DNA of 64,000 nucleotides from contig CAKUIK010000001.1 in the NCBI GenBank assembly GCA_934661005.1, forward strand, positions 1-64,000. Reading direction: 5' to 3'. Shown here in pieces: positions 41,294 through 49,509 of the stretch. Under the pieces are notes generated by a model. The model searched no databases. It was not told the origin of the DNA and saw only the letters and a program-made list of their open reading frames with translations. Origin of the DNA: an uncultured Slackia sp. (lineage in GTDB: Bacteria; Actinomycetota; Coriobacteriia; Coriobacteriales; Eggerthellaceae). Numbering within the stretch: the stretch's first letter is position 1; each line of letters starts with the position of its first letter. Both the position numbers and the translations under genes were made by a program.

Positions 41294-42733
41294 ATGACAC
41301 CACCCTCCAGTGCCGCCGTTCTTGGCGGGGAAATGACTGAATCGAAAGAGTATTTCGAAAAGCGAGCACTTAAACGAGGAACCGTGAGCTGGGTTCTGCT
41401 TATGAGCCTTGGCGTCGCGTACGTAATTTCAGGCGACTTCTCGGGCTGGAATTATGGCATCGCGCATGGCGGCTGGTTCGGCATGCTCATCGCGTTTCTC
41501 GTCATGGGAGCCATGTACCTATTCATGGTTCTAGGCCTGGCAGAAATGTCCTCAGCGATGCCGACGGCAGGAGCCGGCTACGGATTCGCACGTCGCGCAA
41601 TGGGCAAAGTTGGCGGCGCGCTTACAGGATTCGCCATTCTTATTGAGTACACCATTTGTCCCGCCGCAATTTCCACCTTCATCGCCGCATACGTTCAGGC
41701 ACTTGGGATTTTCCCCGATGTTCCTTCGGCCGCGATTATCGGTGTCTTCTTCATCGTCTTCGTTGGCATTCACCTTATCGGAGTCGGCGAAGCTCTTAAA
41801 ATCATCTTCGGCATCACGGCCATCGCGGTTGTCGCCCTTATCGCATTCTTCGTTGGTATCGCTCCCCATTTCGAGTTTTCGAACCTGTTCAACATTACCC
41901 CCACGGCCACCGATGGTTCGACGCTGCTCCCCTTCGGCGCTGCAGGCGTCATCTCGGCGCTTCCGTTTGGCATCTGGCTGTTCCTTGCTATCGAAGGCGT
42001 TCCCCTGGCAGCAGAAGAATCGGCCAACCCGAAGCGCGACATGCCCAAGGGCATCATCGGCGCCATGCTCGTGCTCGTTGTGTTTGGCGCGCTCGTTTTG
42101 TTCCTCACCGCAGGCGGCGCTGGAGCCGGTTTCGCCGGCGAAGCATCCGCTCCCCTCGTAGACGCGCTGAACGAGGTAGGCGAGGGCTCTCTGGCAACAT
42201 TCGTCAACTACGCCGGACTCGCAGGCCTCGTCGCTTCGTTCTTCTCCACCGTATTCAGCGGGTCGCGCCAGGCGTTTGCGCTCTCACGCGCTGGCTACCT
42301 GCCTAAATTTCTGTCGGTCACCGGGTCTCGCAAGACGCCCTATGTCGCACTTCTCATCTTGGGCGGCATCGCCTTCCTGCTCGCAGCTATCGTCCAGAAC
42401 GGCGACATCCTTTTGAACATGGCCGTCTTCGCCGCGTGCGTTTCCTACGCCATGATGAATCTTTCGCACATCATCCTGCGTAAGAAGGAGCCCAATATGG
42501 AGCGCGGCTTCAAGGCTCCCGGCGGCATCGTGCTCACGAGCATCTCGTTCTTGCTTTCGATTGTGGCGATCATCTCCACTTTCACGGTCGACGCTTTCGC
42601 CGCAAGCTGCACCCTGGGCGTGCTCGCCGCGCTGATGGTCTACTTCTTCGCATATTCGAGGAAGCACCTCGTCGGCAATGCCCCCGAAGAGGAATTCGCC
42701 GCCCTCAAAGCCGCGGAAGCTGAGCTGAACTAG
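41294..42733 (+). CDS. eat: Ethanolamine permease (Eat-type APC transporter)
   Basis: A 12-segment APC-superfamily uptake transporter, about 479 residues. The opening LKRGTVSWVLLMSLGVAYVI, SGDFSGWNYGIAHGGW and AEMSSAMPTAGAGYGFARRA are the hallmark of the ethanolamine permease branch found in pseudomonads and actinobacteria. The ATG at 41294 follows AAGGAG. It heads a tight five-gene operon with a HAD phosphatase, phospho-lyase, APH kinase and PII protein. The operon content independently supports ethanolamine as substrate, although a related amino alcohol is possible. Confidence 0.85.
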   Translation: MTPPSSAAVLGGEMTESKEYFEKRALKRGTVSWVLLMSLGVAYVISGDFSGWNYGIAHGGWFGMLIAFLVMGAMYLFMVLGLAEMSSAMPTAGAGYGFARRAMGKVGGALTGFAILIEYTICPAAISTFIAAYVQALGIFPDVPSAAIIGVFFIVFVGIHLIGVGEALKIIFGITAIAVVALIAFFVGIAPHFEFSNLFNITPTATDGSTLLPFGAAGVISALPFGIWLFLAIEGVPLAAEESANPKRDMPKGIIGAMLVLVVFGALVLFLTAGGAGAGFAGEASAPLVDALNEVGEGSLATFVNYAGLAGLVASFFSTVFSGSRQAFALSRAGYLPKFLSVTGSRKTPYVALLILGGIAFLLAAIVQNGDILLNMAVFAACVSYAMMNLSHIILRKKEPNMERGFKAPGGIVLTSISFLLSIVAIISTFTVDAFAASCTLGVLAALMVYFFAYSRKHLVGNAPEEEFAALKAAEAELN

Positions 42734-42807
42734 CTCCGACGGCACGCGCGAACCACGCTGGCGTTCAGCGCATCGCGCGTGCCGTCTTAGGAAAAGGAGG
42801 TACTACC

Positions 42808-43470
42808 GTGATTGAGGCCGTCGTTTTCGATTGCGATGGAACCCTGCTCGATTCCATGCCCGCATGGCACGAAATGCAATCCGAGCTCGCTCAAGAAGCC
42901 CATTTCGAGCTCGGCCCCCGAGAGCTCGAAATGCTGAACGCGAACACATTGCCGGAAACGGCGGCCTTCTTTCACACCGAGTGCGGTTTGGGAGAATCGA
43001 ACGACGCGCTGCTCGAACGAATCGAACGAATGCTGTTCGAGAAGTATCGCACCACGATTCAAGAGCGCGAAGGCGCTGCCGACCTGGTGCGCAGGCTCCA
43101 TGCAGACGGAGTGTCGCTCGCAATCGCCTCCTCAAGCCCCATCCTCTTTCTGCGCGCCGGATTGACGCGAACGGGAATCTATGACCTGTTCGACGTTATT
43201 GCCTCAGCCGACGACGAAGGCCAATCAAAAAGCAATCCCGAATTCGCCGCACATGTTGCGAGCAGGCTCGACGTCGACCCCGCTCGCTCCTGGTGCGTGG
43301 ACGACTCACTCTATGCGCTGCAGGCTATGGCAAAGGCTGGATTTAAAACCCTCGGCATTTACGACTCCGACAACGCCGGCACACGCACCGAGCTTATGGA
43401 ATTCGCCGATCTGTATGTTGACGGCTTCGCAGATCTCAATTACGCGCAATTCGTCAACGGCGCAACGTAA
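42808..43470 (+). CDS. HAD-superfamily phosphatase (CbbY/phosphoglucomutase-like)
   Basis: 220 residues with HAD motif I VFDCDGTLLDS, motif II IASSS and a motif IV-like CVDDS. The helical cap after residue 15 is of subclass I. The start is GTG at 42808 with AGGAGG seven bases upstream. Its role in an ethanolamine operon is not obvious: it could hydrolyse a phosphorylated intermediate, possibly phosphoethanolamine or a side product of the kinase, or act in housecleaning. No phosphonatase-type motif is present. Substrate unknown. Confidence 0.8.
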   Translation: MIEAVVFDCDGTLLDSMPAWHEMQSELAQEAHFELGPRELEMLNANTLPETAAFFHTECGLGESNDALLERIERMLFEKYRTTIQEREGAADLVRRLHADGVSLAIASSSPILFLRAGLTRTGIYDLFDVIASADDEGQSKSNPEFAAHVASRLDVDPARSWCVDDSLYALQAMAKAGFKTLGIYDSDNAGTRTELMEFADLYVDGFADLNYAQFVNGAT

Positions 43471-43558
43471 GGCGCGTTTTCGCCAGACGCGCCGCAAACG
43501 CCGCGATCGGACTTCAAAACCAACGAACCACCGAAGCGCATATCGAAAGGAAATACCA

Positions 43559-44920
43559 ATGAGCTCTCGAAAAGAAAATGTCGGAATTCTCGAATCGAAT
43601 AGTTTCGACATGTCGAAACTCGACGCCCTCCATGGTGAGCTGCACGACCTCGTCGCCCGACGAGAAGTCCTCGGCCCATGCTACCGACTTTTTTATCAAG
43701 AGCCCCTTCACCTCGTAAAAGGCCGCGGTACGCGCTTATTCGACGCCGACGGCATCGAATACCTCGACATGTACAACAACATTCCCTCGATGGGGCACAG
43801 CAACCCCGCCATCACAGAAGCAGTAACCAAGCAGCTTGGCTTGCTCAACACGCATACGCGCTACGTTCACGAGAACATCTTGAACTATGCCGAGGATCTT
43901 CTTTCGACCATGCCCGGCGAAATCAATCGAATCATGTTCATGTGCTCGGGCTCTGAGGCAAACGACCTCGCGGTTCGCTGCGCGCAGCTTTACACCGGCG
44001 GCGAAGGCATCATCGTAACCAGCGAGGCCTACCACGGAAACACGGCACTCATTTCCGGACTCTCGCCCTCGATCGGCAACGACGTTCCCATGAGCCAAAC
44101 CATGCGCATGATTCCCTCGCCCGACACATTCCGACTCGAAAGCGGCGATCTTGGAACCTGGATGTGCGAACAAATTTCGCTTCAAATCAACGACATGCGC
44201 CGCCATGGCATCAAGTTCGCAGGCGTGCTGTTCGACAGCATTTTCTCCTCTGACGGAGTAATTCCGGGAACGCCCGGATTCCTTAAGCGCGTCGTCGATT
44301 TGGTCCATGCCGAAGGCGGACTTTATATCGCTGACGAAGTCCAACCTGGATTCTGCCGCACGGGCGATGCATTCTGGGGTTTTGCGCGCCATGGCATCAC
44401 GCCCGACATCGTGACAATGGGAAAGCCCATGGCCAACGGTATCCCCTGTTCAGCCATGGCCATCAAAGCCGACGTCCTCGACGCCTTCGCAGAAAGCAAT
44501 CCCTACTTCAATACCTTCGCCGGAAACCCCGTTTCCATGGCCGCGGCCCAAGCGGTTCTTGACTACATTCGCCAAAACGACATCTTGATGCACACCCAAA
44601 ATATGGGCGAAAAACTGCGCAACACCGTATCGGATATCGCGAAAGCTCATCCGCGACTTGCCGACGTGCGCGGGGCGGGCCTTTTCAACGGCGTCGAAAT
44701 CGTCAAGCCCGGAACGAAAACGTCCGACAGGCCTTTCGCCGTCTCCCTTATCGAAGAGCTTCGCAAAAATCATGTGCTCATTTCGCTCTGCGGCCCTTAC
44801 GGCAACGTGCTCAAGGTTCGCCCGCCGCTTGTATTCGACGATGCAGACCTCGACATGTTTGCAAGCGCCCTTGAAGCCTCGCTTACCAAGCTCGAGAAAA
44901 CAGCCGAGCACCCTCAATAA
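43559..44920 (+). CDS. Ethanolamine-phosphate phospho-lyase (class III aminotransferase fold)
   Basis: A PLP enzyme of about 453 residues. The fold is class III aminotransferase, with CSGSEANDLAVR, YHGNTALI, the PLP-binding Asp in IADEVQPGFCRTG and the Schiff-base Lys in TMGKPMANGIP. Several segments match the ETNPPL/AGXT2L1 phospho-lyase branch (NNIPSMGHSNP, QLGLLNTHTRYVHENI, PSPDTFR, YFNTFAGNPVS, GPYGNVLKVRPPLVF) rather than true transaminases. Such enzymes convert phosphoethanolamine to acetaldehyde, ammonia and phosphate. The adjacent APH kinase and Eat permease support this; 5-phosphohydroxylysine is the alternative substrate. Start follows GAAAGGAA. Confidence 0.8.
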   Translation: MSSRKENVGILESNSFDMSKLDALHGELHDLVARREVLGPCYRLFYQEPLHLVKGRGTRLFDADGIEYLDMYNNIPSMGHSNPAITEAVTKQLGLLNTHTRYVHENILNYAEDLLSTMPGEINRIMFMCSGSEANDLAVRCAQLYTGGEGIIVTSEAYHGNTALISGLSPSIGNDVPMSQTMRMIPSPDTFRLESGDLGTWMCEQISLQINDMRRHGIKFAGVLFDSIFSSDGVIPGTPGFLKRVVDLVHAEGGLYIADEVQPGFCRTGDAFWGFARHGITPDIVTMGKPMANGIPCSAMAIKADVLDAFAESNPYFNTFAGNPVSMAAAQAVLDYIRQNDILMHTQNMGEKLRNTVSDIAKAHPRLADVRGAGLFNGVEIVKPGTKTSDRPFAVSLIEELRKNHVLISLCGPYGNVLKVRPPLVFDDADLDMFASALEASLTKLEKTAEHPQ

Positions 44921-44956
44921 CAACCAACGAACGACACGCATGAAAGGATTGTTGCC

Positions 44957-45955
44957 ATGGCCAACAATTTTGAGAACCCCGAAGTGTTTATGGAGGTGGC
45001 AAAAGAGGCCGCCGCGAAATACCCCGCCGCTTCCTTTGCCGTCAAGCTCCTCGCTTTTTCGGAGAATGCAACCTATCTAGTCTACGATCCCTCGACGAAC
45101 GAAAAGCTCTTCGTGCTGCGCGTTGGGCGTCCCGGCTATCACAAGCTCGAGGAATACGAGAGCGAAATCAGCTGGCTGCGCCAGATCAACGATTACACGC
45201 CGCTTAAGGTCGCCAACCCCATTCCCGCAAAAGACGGGTCATACATTCAGCAAATCGAAAAAGCCGAAACGACGTATTACTGCATTGCGACGGAATTCCT
45301 CACCGGCGAAACCCTCGAACACGACAATTCCCCCGAGGCCGCTCCAGCGCACTTCCGCACGCTCGGAGAAACAACCGCCTACCTGCACAGGCAAACCGAG
45401 ATTTGGAACGGCACGAAAGACATCAAACGCTTCCATTGGGATTACGAAAACATGATTGGCGAGAATGCGATTTGGGGCAATTGGCGCGACTATCCCGACT
45501 TGTATCCCGAGGCGGAAGAAAAAATTGAGCGCTGCTGCAAGATCATCAAAGCGCGCCTTGCTCGATACGGGAAAAACGACCGCAACTATGGAGTCATCCA
45601 TGCCGACCTGCGCGATACGAACATCATCGTCGAGGGCGACACGATTAAAGTCATCGATTTCGATGACTTCGGCTTCGGCTGGCATTTGCACGACCTTGCC
45701 GGCGCGCTCACCTTCATCGAGGAACGCGATGACGTACCAGACTTGGTAAACGCATGGCTCGACGGCTATCGCAAGGTCCTCCCATTCACAGACACCGATT
45801 TCGTCGAGATCGACACATTCATCCTGCAGCGCCGCATTCAAATGATGGCCTGGATGGGCAGCCACCAAGACTCAACGCCCGTGCAGGGCTATATGCAAGG
45901 CTACATGGAGGGAACCATGCAGCTGGCCGATCGCTACCTGCGACTTTTTGGATAG
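44957..45955 (+). CDS. APH-fold kinase, probable ethanolamine kinase
   Basis: 332 residues of the aminoglycoside/choline/hydroxylysine kinase fold. The catalytic loop is VIHADLRDTNIIV and the metal-binding motif IDFDDFGFGWHLHDLAG. The N-lobe has a FVLRVGRPGY strand in place of the usual VLK. It lies 36 bp after the phospho-lyase. In Arthrobacter-type clusters a kinase of this fold, a phospho-lyase and an ethanolamine permease occur together, so ethanolamine phosphorylation is the best guess. An antibiotic kinase role is unlikely in this context. Confidence 0.75.
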   Translation: MANNFENPEVFMEVAKEAAAKYPAASFAVKLLAFSENATYLVYDPSTNEKLFVLRVGRPGYHKLEEYESEISWLRQINDYTPLKVANPIPAKDGSYIQQIEKAETTYYCIATEFLTGETLEHDNSPEAAPAHFRTLGETTAYLHRQTEIWNGTKDIKRFHWDYENMIGENAIWGNWRDYPDLYPEAEEKIERCCKIIKARLARYGKNDRNYGVIHADLRDTNIIVEGDTIKVIDFDDFGFGWHLHDLAGALTFIEERDDVPDLVNAWLDGYRKVLPFTDTDFVEIDTFILQRRIQMMAWMGSHQDSTPVQGYMQGYMEGTMQLADRYLRLFG

Positions 45956-45986
45956 TAATAGCGAAATCGCAACGGAAAGAGGAACA

Positions 45987-46328
45987 ATGAAGGAAATAGA
46001 GATCATCATCAACGGCGACAAAATCGAACGCGCGAAACGCGTGTTCTCGGCGTTCACCAACAACGGCATCTTCGTAACGCAAGGCTTCGGCTATGGACAC
46101 CAGAAGGGTTTTCATCAGGTATACACCCGCGACGACAACCGAGGCGTGAATATGCTCCCCAAAGTTTCCGTTCGCACGGTCGTGCAGGACGATTTAGTTG
46201 ACCCCATTGTGAACGAAATGGTTTCAAGCATGGGCAACGACACTTTCGGCGATGGCAAGATTTTCGTACGCGACGTCGCCCAGGCAATTCGCGTTCGCAC
46301 GGGCGAAACGGGAGACGACGCCCTGTAG
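45987..46328 (+). CDS. Divergent PII-family protein in the ethanolamine operon
   Basis: 113 residues with the PII fold: the C-terminal DTFGDGKIFVRDVAQAIRVRTGETGDDAL is canonical, including the nucleotide-binding GDGKIFV and RTGETG. The T-loop is altered to GHQKGFHQVYTRDDNRGVNMLPKV; the YRG..Y element of GlnK/GlnB is replaced by VYTRDDNRGV. It is the last gene of the operon, 31 bp after the kinase, start with AGAGGAA. In family terms PII proteins gate transporters or enzymes in response to 2-oxoglutarate and ATP; the likely target is the permease or kinase. That is inference. Confidence 0.85.
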   Translation: MKEIEIIINGDKIERAKRVFSAFTNNGIFVTQGFGYGHQKGFHQVYTRDDNRGVNMLPKVSVRTVVQDDLVDPIVNEMVSSMGNDTFGDGKIFVRDVAQAIRVRTGETGDDAL

Positions 46329-46353
46329 GCCCCACAACTCGACAGATAGCACA

Positions 46354-46386
46354 AAGGCCCGCATTCCGCTCTGGAATGCGGGCCTT
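46354..46386. terminator. Terminator after the ethanolamine operon
   Basis: AAGGCCCGCATTCC pairs perfectly with GGAATGCGGGCCTT around GCTCT. It lies between convergent genes, so it can serve both. Confidence 0.85.
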
Positions 46387-46466
46387 CCAATAACAAGCAG
46401 AAAAACTGCCGCGCACAACCCTGCCCCTCGCGGGGCAAATCCACCTCATCAAATATCAGCGAGCAA

Positions 46467-47039
46467 TCACTTTCCTATGATTTTCCCGCTCACGAGAATC
46501 GCCTCGGCAATATCTTTCAGGGGCCTTCTCGTATCCATTGAGGCTTTTCTCATTCGTGAAAAAGCTTCATTTTCGCTTAATCCCAATTCCATGAGCACAT
46601 GCTTTGCTCCATCAACCGAACGACGCGTTGCGATATGGTCTCGCGCTGCAGCGAGCTCGTCCCTCAATGCGAGGCTTTCGTTGAATCGGCCCACAGCAAC
46701 CGCGACAACAGTCGCAAGTGCCTTTGGCTCGATGGGTTTGGCAATATACCCGAAAGCGCCAGCGCATGATGCTTCGTGCGCCAGATCGCACCACGACGGA
46801 TCGGACGCCACGACGACGGGACACGCACGCATTTGAGCGACCTCGCGCGCCGACGCAATACCGTCGCTTTCACGTACGCAAACATCCACAAGCACGCAAT
46901 CAGGCGCAAGGGAAGCGACCTTCCGCGCGGCGTCGCAACCGTATTGCGCCGTGCCAACAACCTCATATCCGAGGCCAACGAGCGTTCCTTTCAAATCGAA
47001 ACGCTCTGGCGCCCCAGCATCGACAACAAGGACTTTCAA
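46467..47039 (-). CDS. ANTAR-domain response regulator
   Basis: About 190 residues. A receiver-like domain (residues 1-120: VLVVDAGAPERFDL, then CVLVDVCVRESDG with a plausible phospho-acceptor Asp, and YIAKPIEPK) is followed by a coiled coil and a C-terminal ANTAR domain (RRSVDGAKHVLMELGLSENEAFSRMRKASM). ANTAR proteins bind paired hexaloop hairpins in mRNA leaders and prevent termination, often at nitrogen genes. The start is taken as TTG at 47039 because GAAGGGG lies upstream; a longer TTG start at 47072 lacks a ribosome site. It lies downstream of glnN and faces the ethanolamine operon. Confidence 0.8.
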   Translation of the reverse strand: MKVLVVDAGAPERFDLKGTLVGLGYEVVGTAQYGCDAARKVASLAPDCVLVDVCVRESDGIASAREVAQMRACPVVVASDPSWCDLAHEASCAGAFGYIAKPIEPKALATVVAVAVGRFNESLALRDELAAARDHIATRRSVDGAKHVLMELGLSENEAFSRMRKASMDTRRPLKDIAEAILVSGKIIGK

Positions 47040-47143
47040 TGCGCGCCCCTTCTTCCGACTCGTATTCGTCAATATGACAAAGTCTAGAAGACGTGCATTG
47101 CATCGACGTTTCGAAGGTGTGGCGATGCTGAGGTTTCAAACAA

Positions 47144-47167
47144 CGCTGCGGCCCGGAGGCCGCAGCG
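47144..47167 (-). terminator. Rho-independent terminator after glnN
   Basis: CGCTGCGGCC pairs with GGCCGCAGCG around a 4-nt loop, then TTGTTTG on the minus strand. It lies between glnN and the ANTAR gene. Confidence 0.75.
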
Positions 47168-47176
47168 CTTGCGGAA

Positions 47177-49270
47177 TTAGCAGTAGAACAGCATGTCGTC
47201 GTAGGTGGGAACGGGCCAGTAGTCGCTTGCGACAATAGGCTCCATGGCGTCAACGGCGGCGCGCAGGGCATCCATCGCGGGGCGCACTTTATGAGCGTAT
47301 GCGTTGGCCTGCTCTTGGGAATCGGCAATCGCCTCGGCCTTGACATGCGCATCGCGCAAAGCATCGAGGCCGTCGTAAATCGCGCTCACGCCCTCGGTAA
47401 GCGTCTTGAGCTCGCGGCGCTCGTGCGACATGGGAGCGTCGGGCATCGCGGCGGTCACCGTGGTAATACCCTTGGCGATTTTCGTTGCATACGCGCTGAT
47501 CACGGGCAAATACGTGCGGCGAGCCATGACTTCCATGGTGTTCGCTTCAATGTTCATGAGCTTGTTGTATTTCTCAAGCTTCACTTCGTAACGGCTGCGC
47601 GCCTCGACGGGCGAAAGCACGCCCATCTCAGAGAACAACTCGAGATTCTTCTCGGCAACGAAGCACGGCAGCGCATCGGCAGTCGTGGCGAAGTTGCACA
47701 GGCCACGGCGCTCGGCTTCGGCATGCCACTCTTCGGAATAGCCGTCGCCCGAGAACAGAATGCGCTTATGCGCTTGCAGGCTCTTGCGAACCCAATCGAG
47801 CGCGGCATGCTCGAATTCCATGTCGCCGCGCGCCTCCATGGCGTCGGCGAATTCCTTGAGCGTTTTCGCCACGGCGGTATCGAGCACGGTGTTCGCATCG
47901 GACACATTCACGCTCGAACCCGGCATGCGGAATTCGAATTTGTTGCCCGTGAAGGCGAAGGGGCTCGTGCGGTTGCGGTCGGTCGTATCGCGCTCGAGGT
48001 TCGGCAGCACGTCAACGCCGAAGTCGAGCTGCTCGCGCAGCGTGTGCGCGGCAGTTTCGCCCGAAGTGAGCGCGTCGATGATGCTCGAAAGCTCGTCGCC
48101 CAGGAAGATCGAAATAATGGCCGGCGGCGCCTCGTGCGCACCCAAGCGGTGGTCGTTTCCGCAGCTCGCAACGCTCATGCGCAGCAGGTCTTGATAATTG
48201 TCGACCGCTTCGATGACGCAGGTGAGGAATACGATGAACTGCAGGTTCGCCTCGGGCGTATCGCCCGGGTCGAGCAGGTTCTCGGCTTCGGTGCCGAAAC
48301 TCCAGTTGTTATGCTTGCCCGAGCCGTTAATGCCCTCAAACGGCTTTTCGTGCTGCAAGCACACGAGGCCATGGTGGCTCGCGAGCAGCTTCATCATTTC
48401 CATGGTGAGCAGGTTCTCGTCAACCGCGCGGTTCGCGTTGCAGAACACCGGGGCGAGCTCATGCTGGCAAGGCGCGACTTCGTTATGCTTGGTTTTCGCG
48501 GCAACCGCGAAGCCCCACAACTCATCATCGAGCTCTTTCATGAACGAATTCACCGTGGGGCGAATGGCGCCGAAGTAATGTTCGTCGAGCTCCTGACCCT
48601 TGCACGGCGGTGCGCCGAACAGCGTGCGGCCGCACACGATGAGGTCTTGGCGGCGCTCGTAATCTTTTTCAGAAATAAGGAAGTATTCTTGCTCGGTGCC
48701 CACATTGACCGTGACGTGAGCAGGGTTTTTGCCGAACAGCGCAAGCACGCGCTTCGTCTGTTTGTCCAGCGTTGCCATGGAGCGCAGAAGCGGCGTCTTC
48801 TTGTCGAGCGCCTCGCCCGAATACGAGCAAAACGCCGTGGGCACGCACAGCACTTCGTCTTTGATGAACGCCGGACTCGTGGGGTCCCATGCGGAATAGC
48901 CGCGCGCCTCAAACGTTGCGCGCAGGCCGCCATTGGGGAAGCTCGATGCATCGGGCTCGCCCTGAACGAGCTCTTTGCCCGAGAATTTCACGATTGCCGT
49001 GCCATCGCCCACCGGATCGAGGAAAGCGTCGTGCTTTTCCGACGTGATGCCCGTAAGGGGCTGGAACCAATGCGCGAAATGCGTGGCGCCGTGCTTGAGG
49101 GCCCATTCCTTCATGCCATGGGCAACAGCGTTCGCCACATCAAGGTCGAGCGGCTTGCCCTCCTTCACGGTTTCAGAAAGCTTCTTGTACACGTCAGAGG
49201 GCAAGTACTCCTTCATGACGTGATCGGAGAAGACCATGGTTCCATAACGACTCGTGAGGTCGGCGTTCAT
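47177..49270 (-). CDS. glnN: Glutamine synthetase type III
   Basis: 697 residues, the large GSIII family that is unrelated in length to GlnA but makes glutamine by the same reaction. VNVGTEQEYFLI, KTKHNEVAPCQHELAPVF, GSGKHNNWSFG, GAHEAPPAIISIFLGDEL and NRTSPFAFTGNKFEFRMPG carry the metal, glutamate and ATP sites. The start follows TAGGAG. GSIII is common in anaerobes and cyanobacteria and is usually induced under nitrogen limitation. Having both GSI and GSIII within 11 kb implies differential control, perhaps via GlnR for glnA and ANTAR for glnN. Confidence 0.95.
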   Translation of the reverse strand: MNADLTSRYGTMVFSDHVMKEYLPSDVYKKLSETVKEGKPLDLDVANAVAHGMKEWALKHGATHFAHWFQPLTGITSEKHDAFLDPVGDGTAIVKFSGKELVQGEPDASSFPNGGLRATFEARGYSAWDPTSPAFIKDEVLCVPTAFCSYSGEALDKKTPLLRSMATLDKQTKRVLALFGKNPAHVTVNVGTEQEYFLISEKDYERRQDLIVCGRTLFGAPPCKGQELDEHYFGAIRPTVNSFMKELDDELWGFAVAAKTKHNEVAPCQHELAPVFCNANRAVDENLLTMEMMKLLASHHGLVCLQHEKPFEGINGSGKHNNWSFGTEAENLLDPGDTPEANLQFIVFLTCVIEAVDNYQDLLRMSVASCGNDHRLGAHEAPPAIISIFLGDELSSIIDALTSGETAAHTLREQLDFGVDVLPNLERDTTDRNRTSPFAFTGNKFEFRMPGSSVNVSDANTVLDTAVAKTLKEFADAMEARGDMEFEHAALDWVRKSLQAHKRILFSGDGYSEEWHAEAERRGLCNFATTADALPCFVAEKNLELFSEMGVLSPVEARSRYEVKLEKYNKLMNIEANTMEVMARRTYLPVISAYATKIAKGITTVTAAMPDAPMSHERRELKTLTEGVSAIYDGLDALRDAHVKAEAIADSQEQANAYAHKVRPAMDALRAAVDAMEPIVASDYWPVPTYDDMLFYC

Positions 49271-49466
49271 GCGGGCTCCTAATCGATTGTTCGTTCAGCG
49301 AAAACGAGGCTGTGGCGTGCCTTCATAAAAGTTTCCACCATGTTTCGAAAGCCATTCTAACGGTATGCGTGCGCTTTCGCCGCCTAAAGTGCGCAAGCGG
49401 CAAAAACTATACGAATCGATGCAGGACGGTCGCGACGCAACGAGAAATCAAACGCCCCCATAAGCA

Positions 49467-49500
49467 AGACGCCCCGCTCCATTCCGAAGCGGGGCGTCTT
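49467..49500 (-). terminator. Rho-independent terminator
   Basis: AAGACGCCCCGC pairs perfectly with GCGGGGCGTCTT. It lies downstream of the DUF3825-like gene on the minus strand. Confidence 0.8.
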
Positions 49501-49509
49501 CATATTCCT

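Noticed and set aside
44957..45955. Aminoglycoside resistance kinase
   Set aside because: The fold is shared, but the operon (ethanolamine permease, phospho-lyase, PII) points to amino-alcohol phosphorylation.
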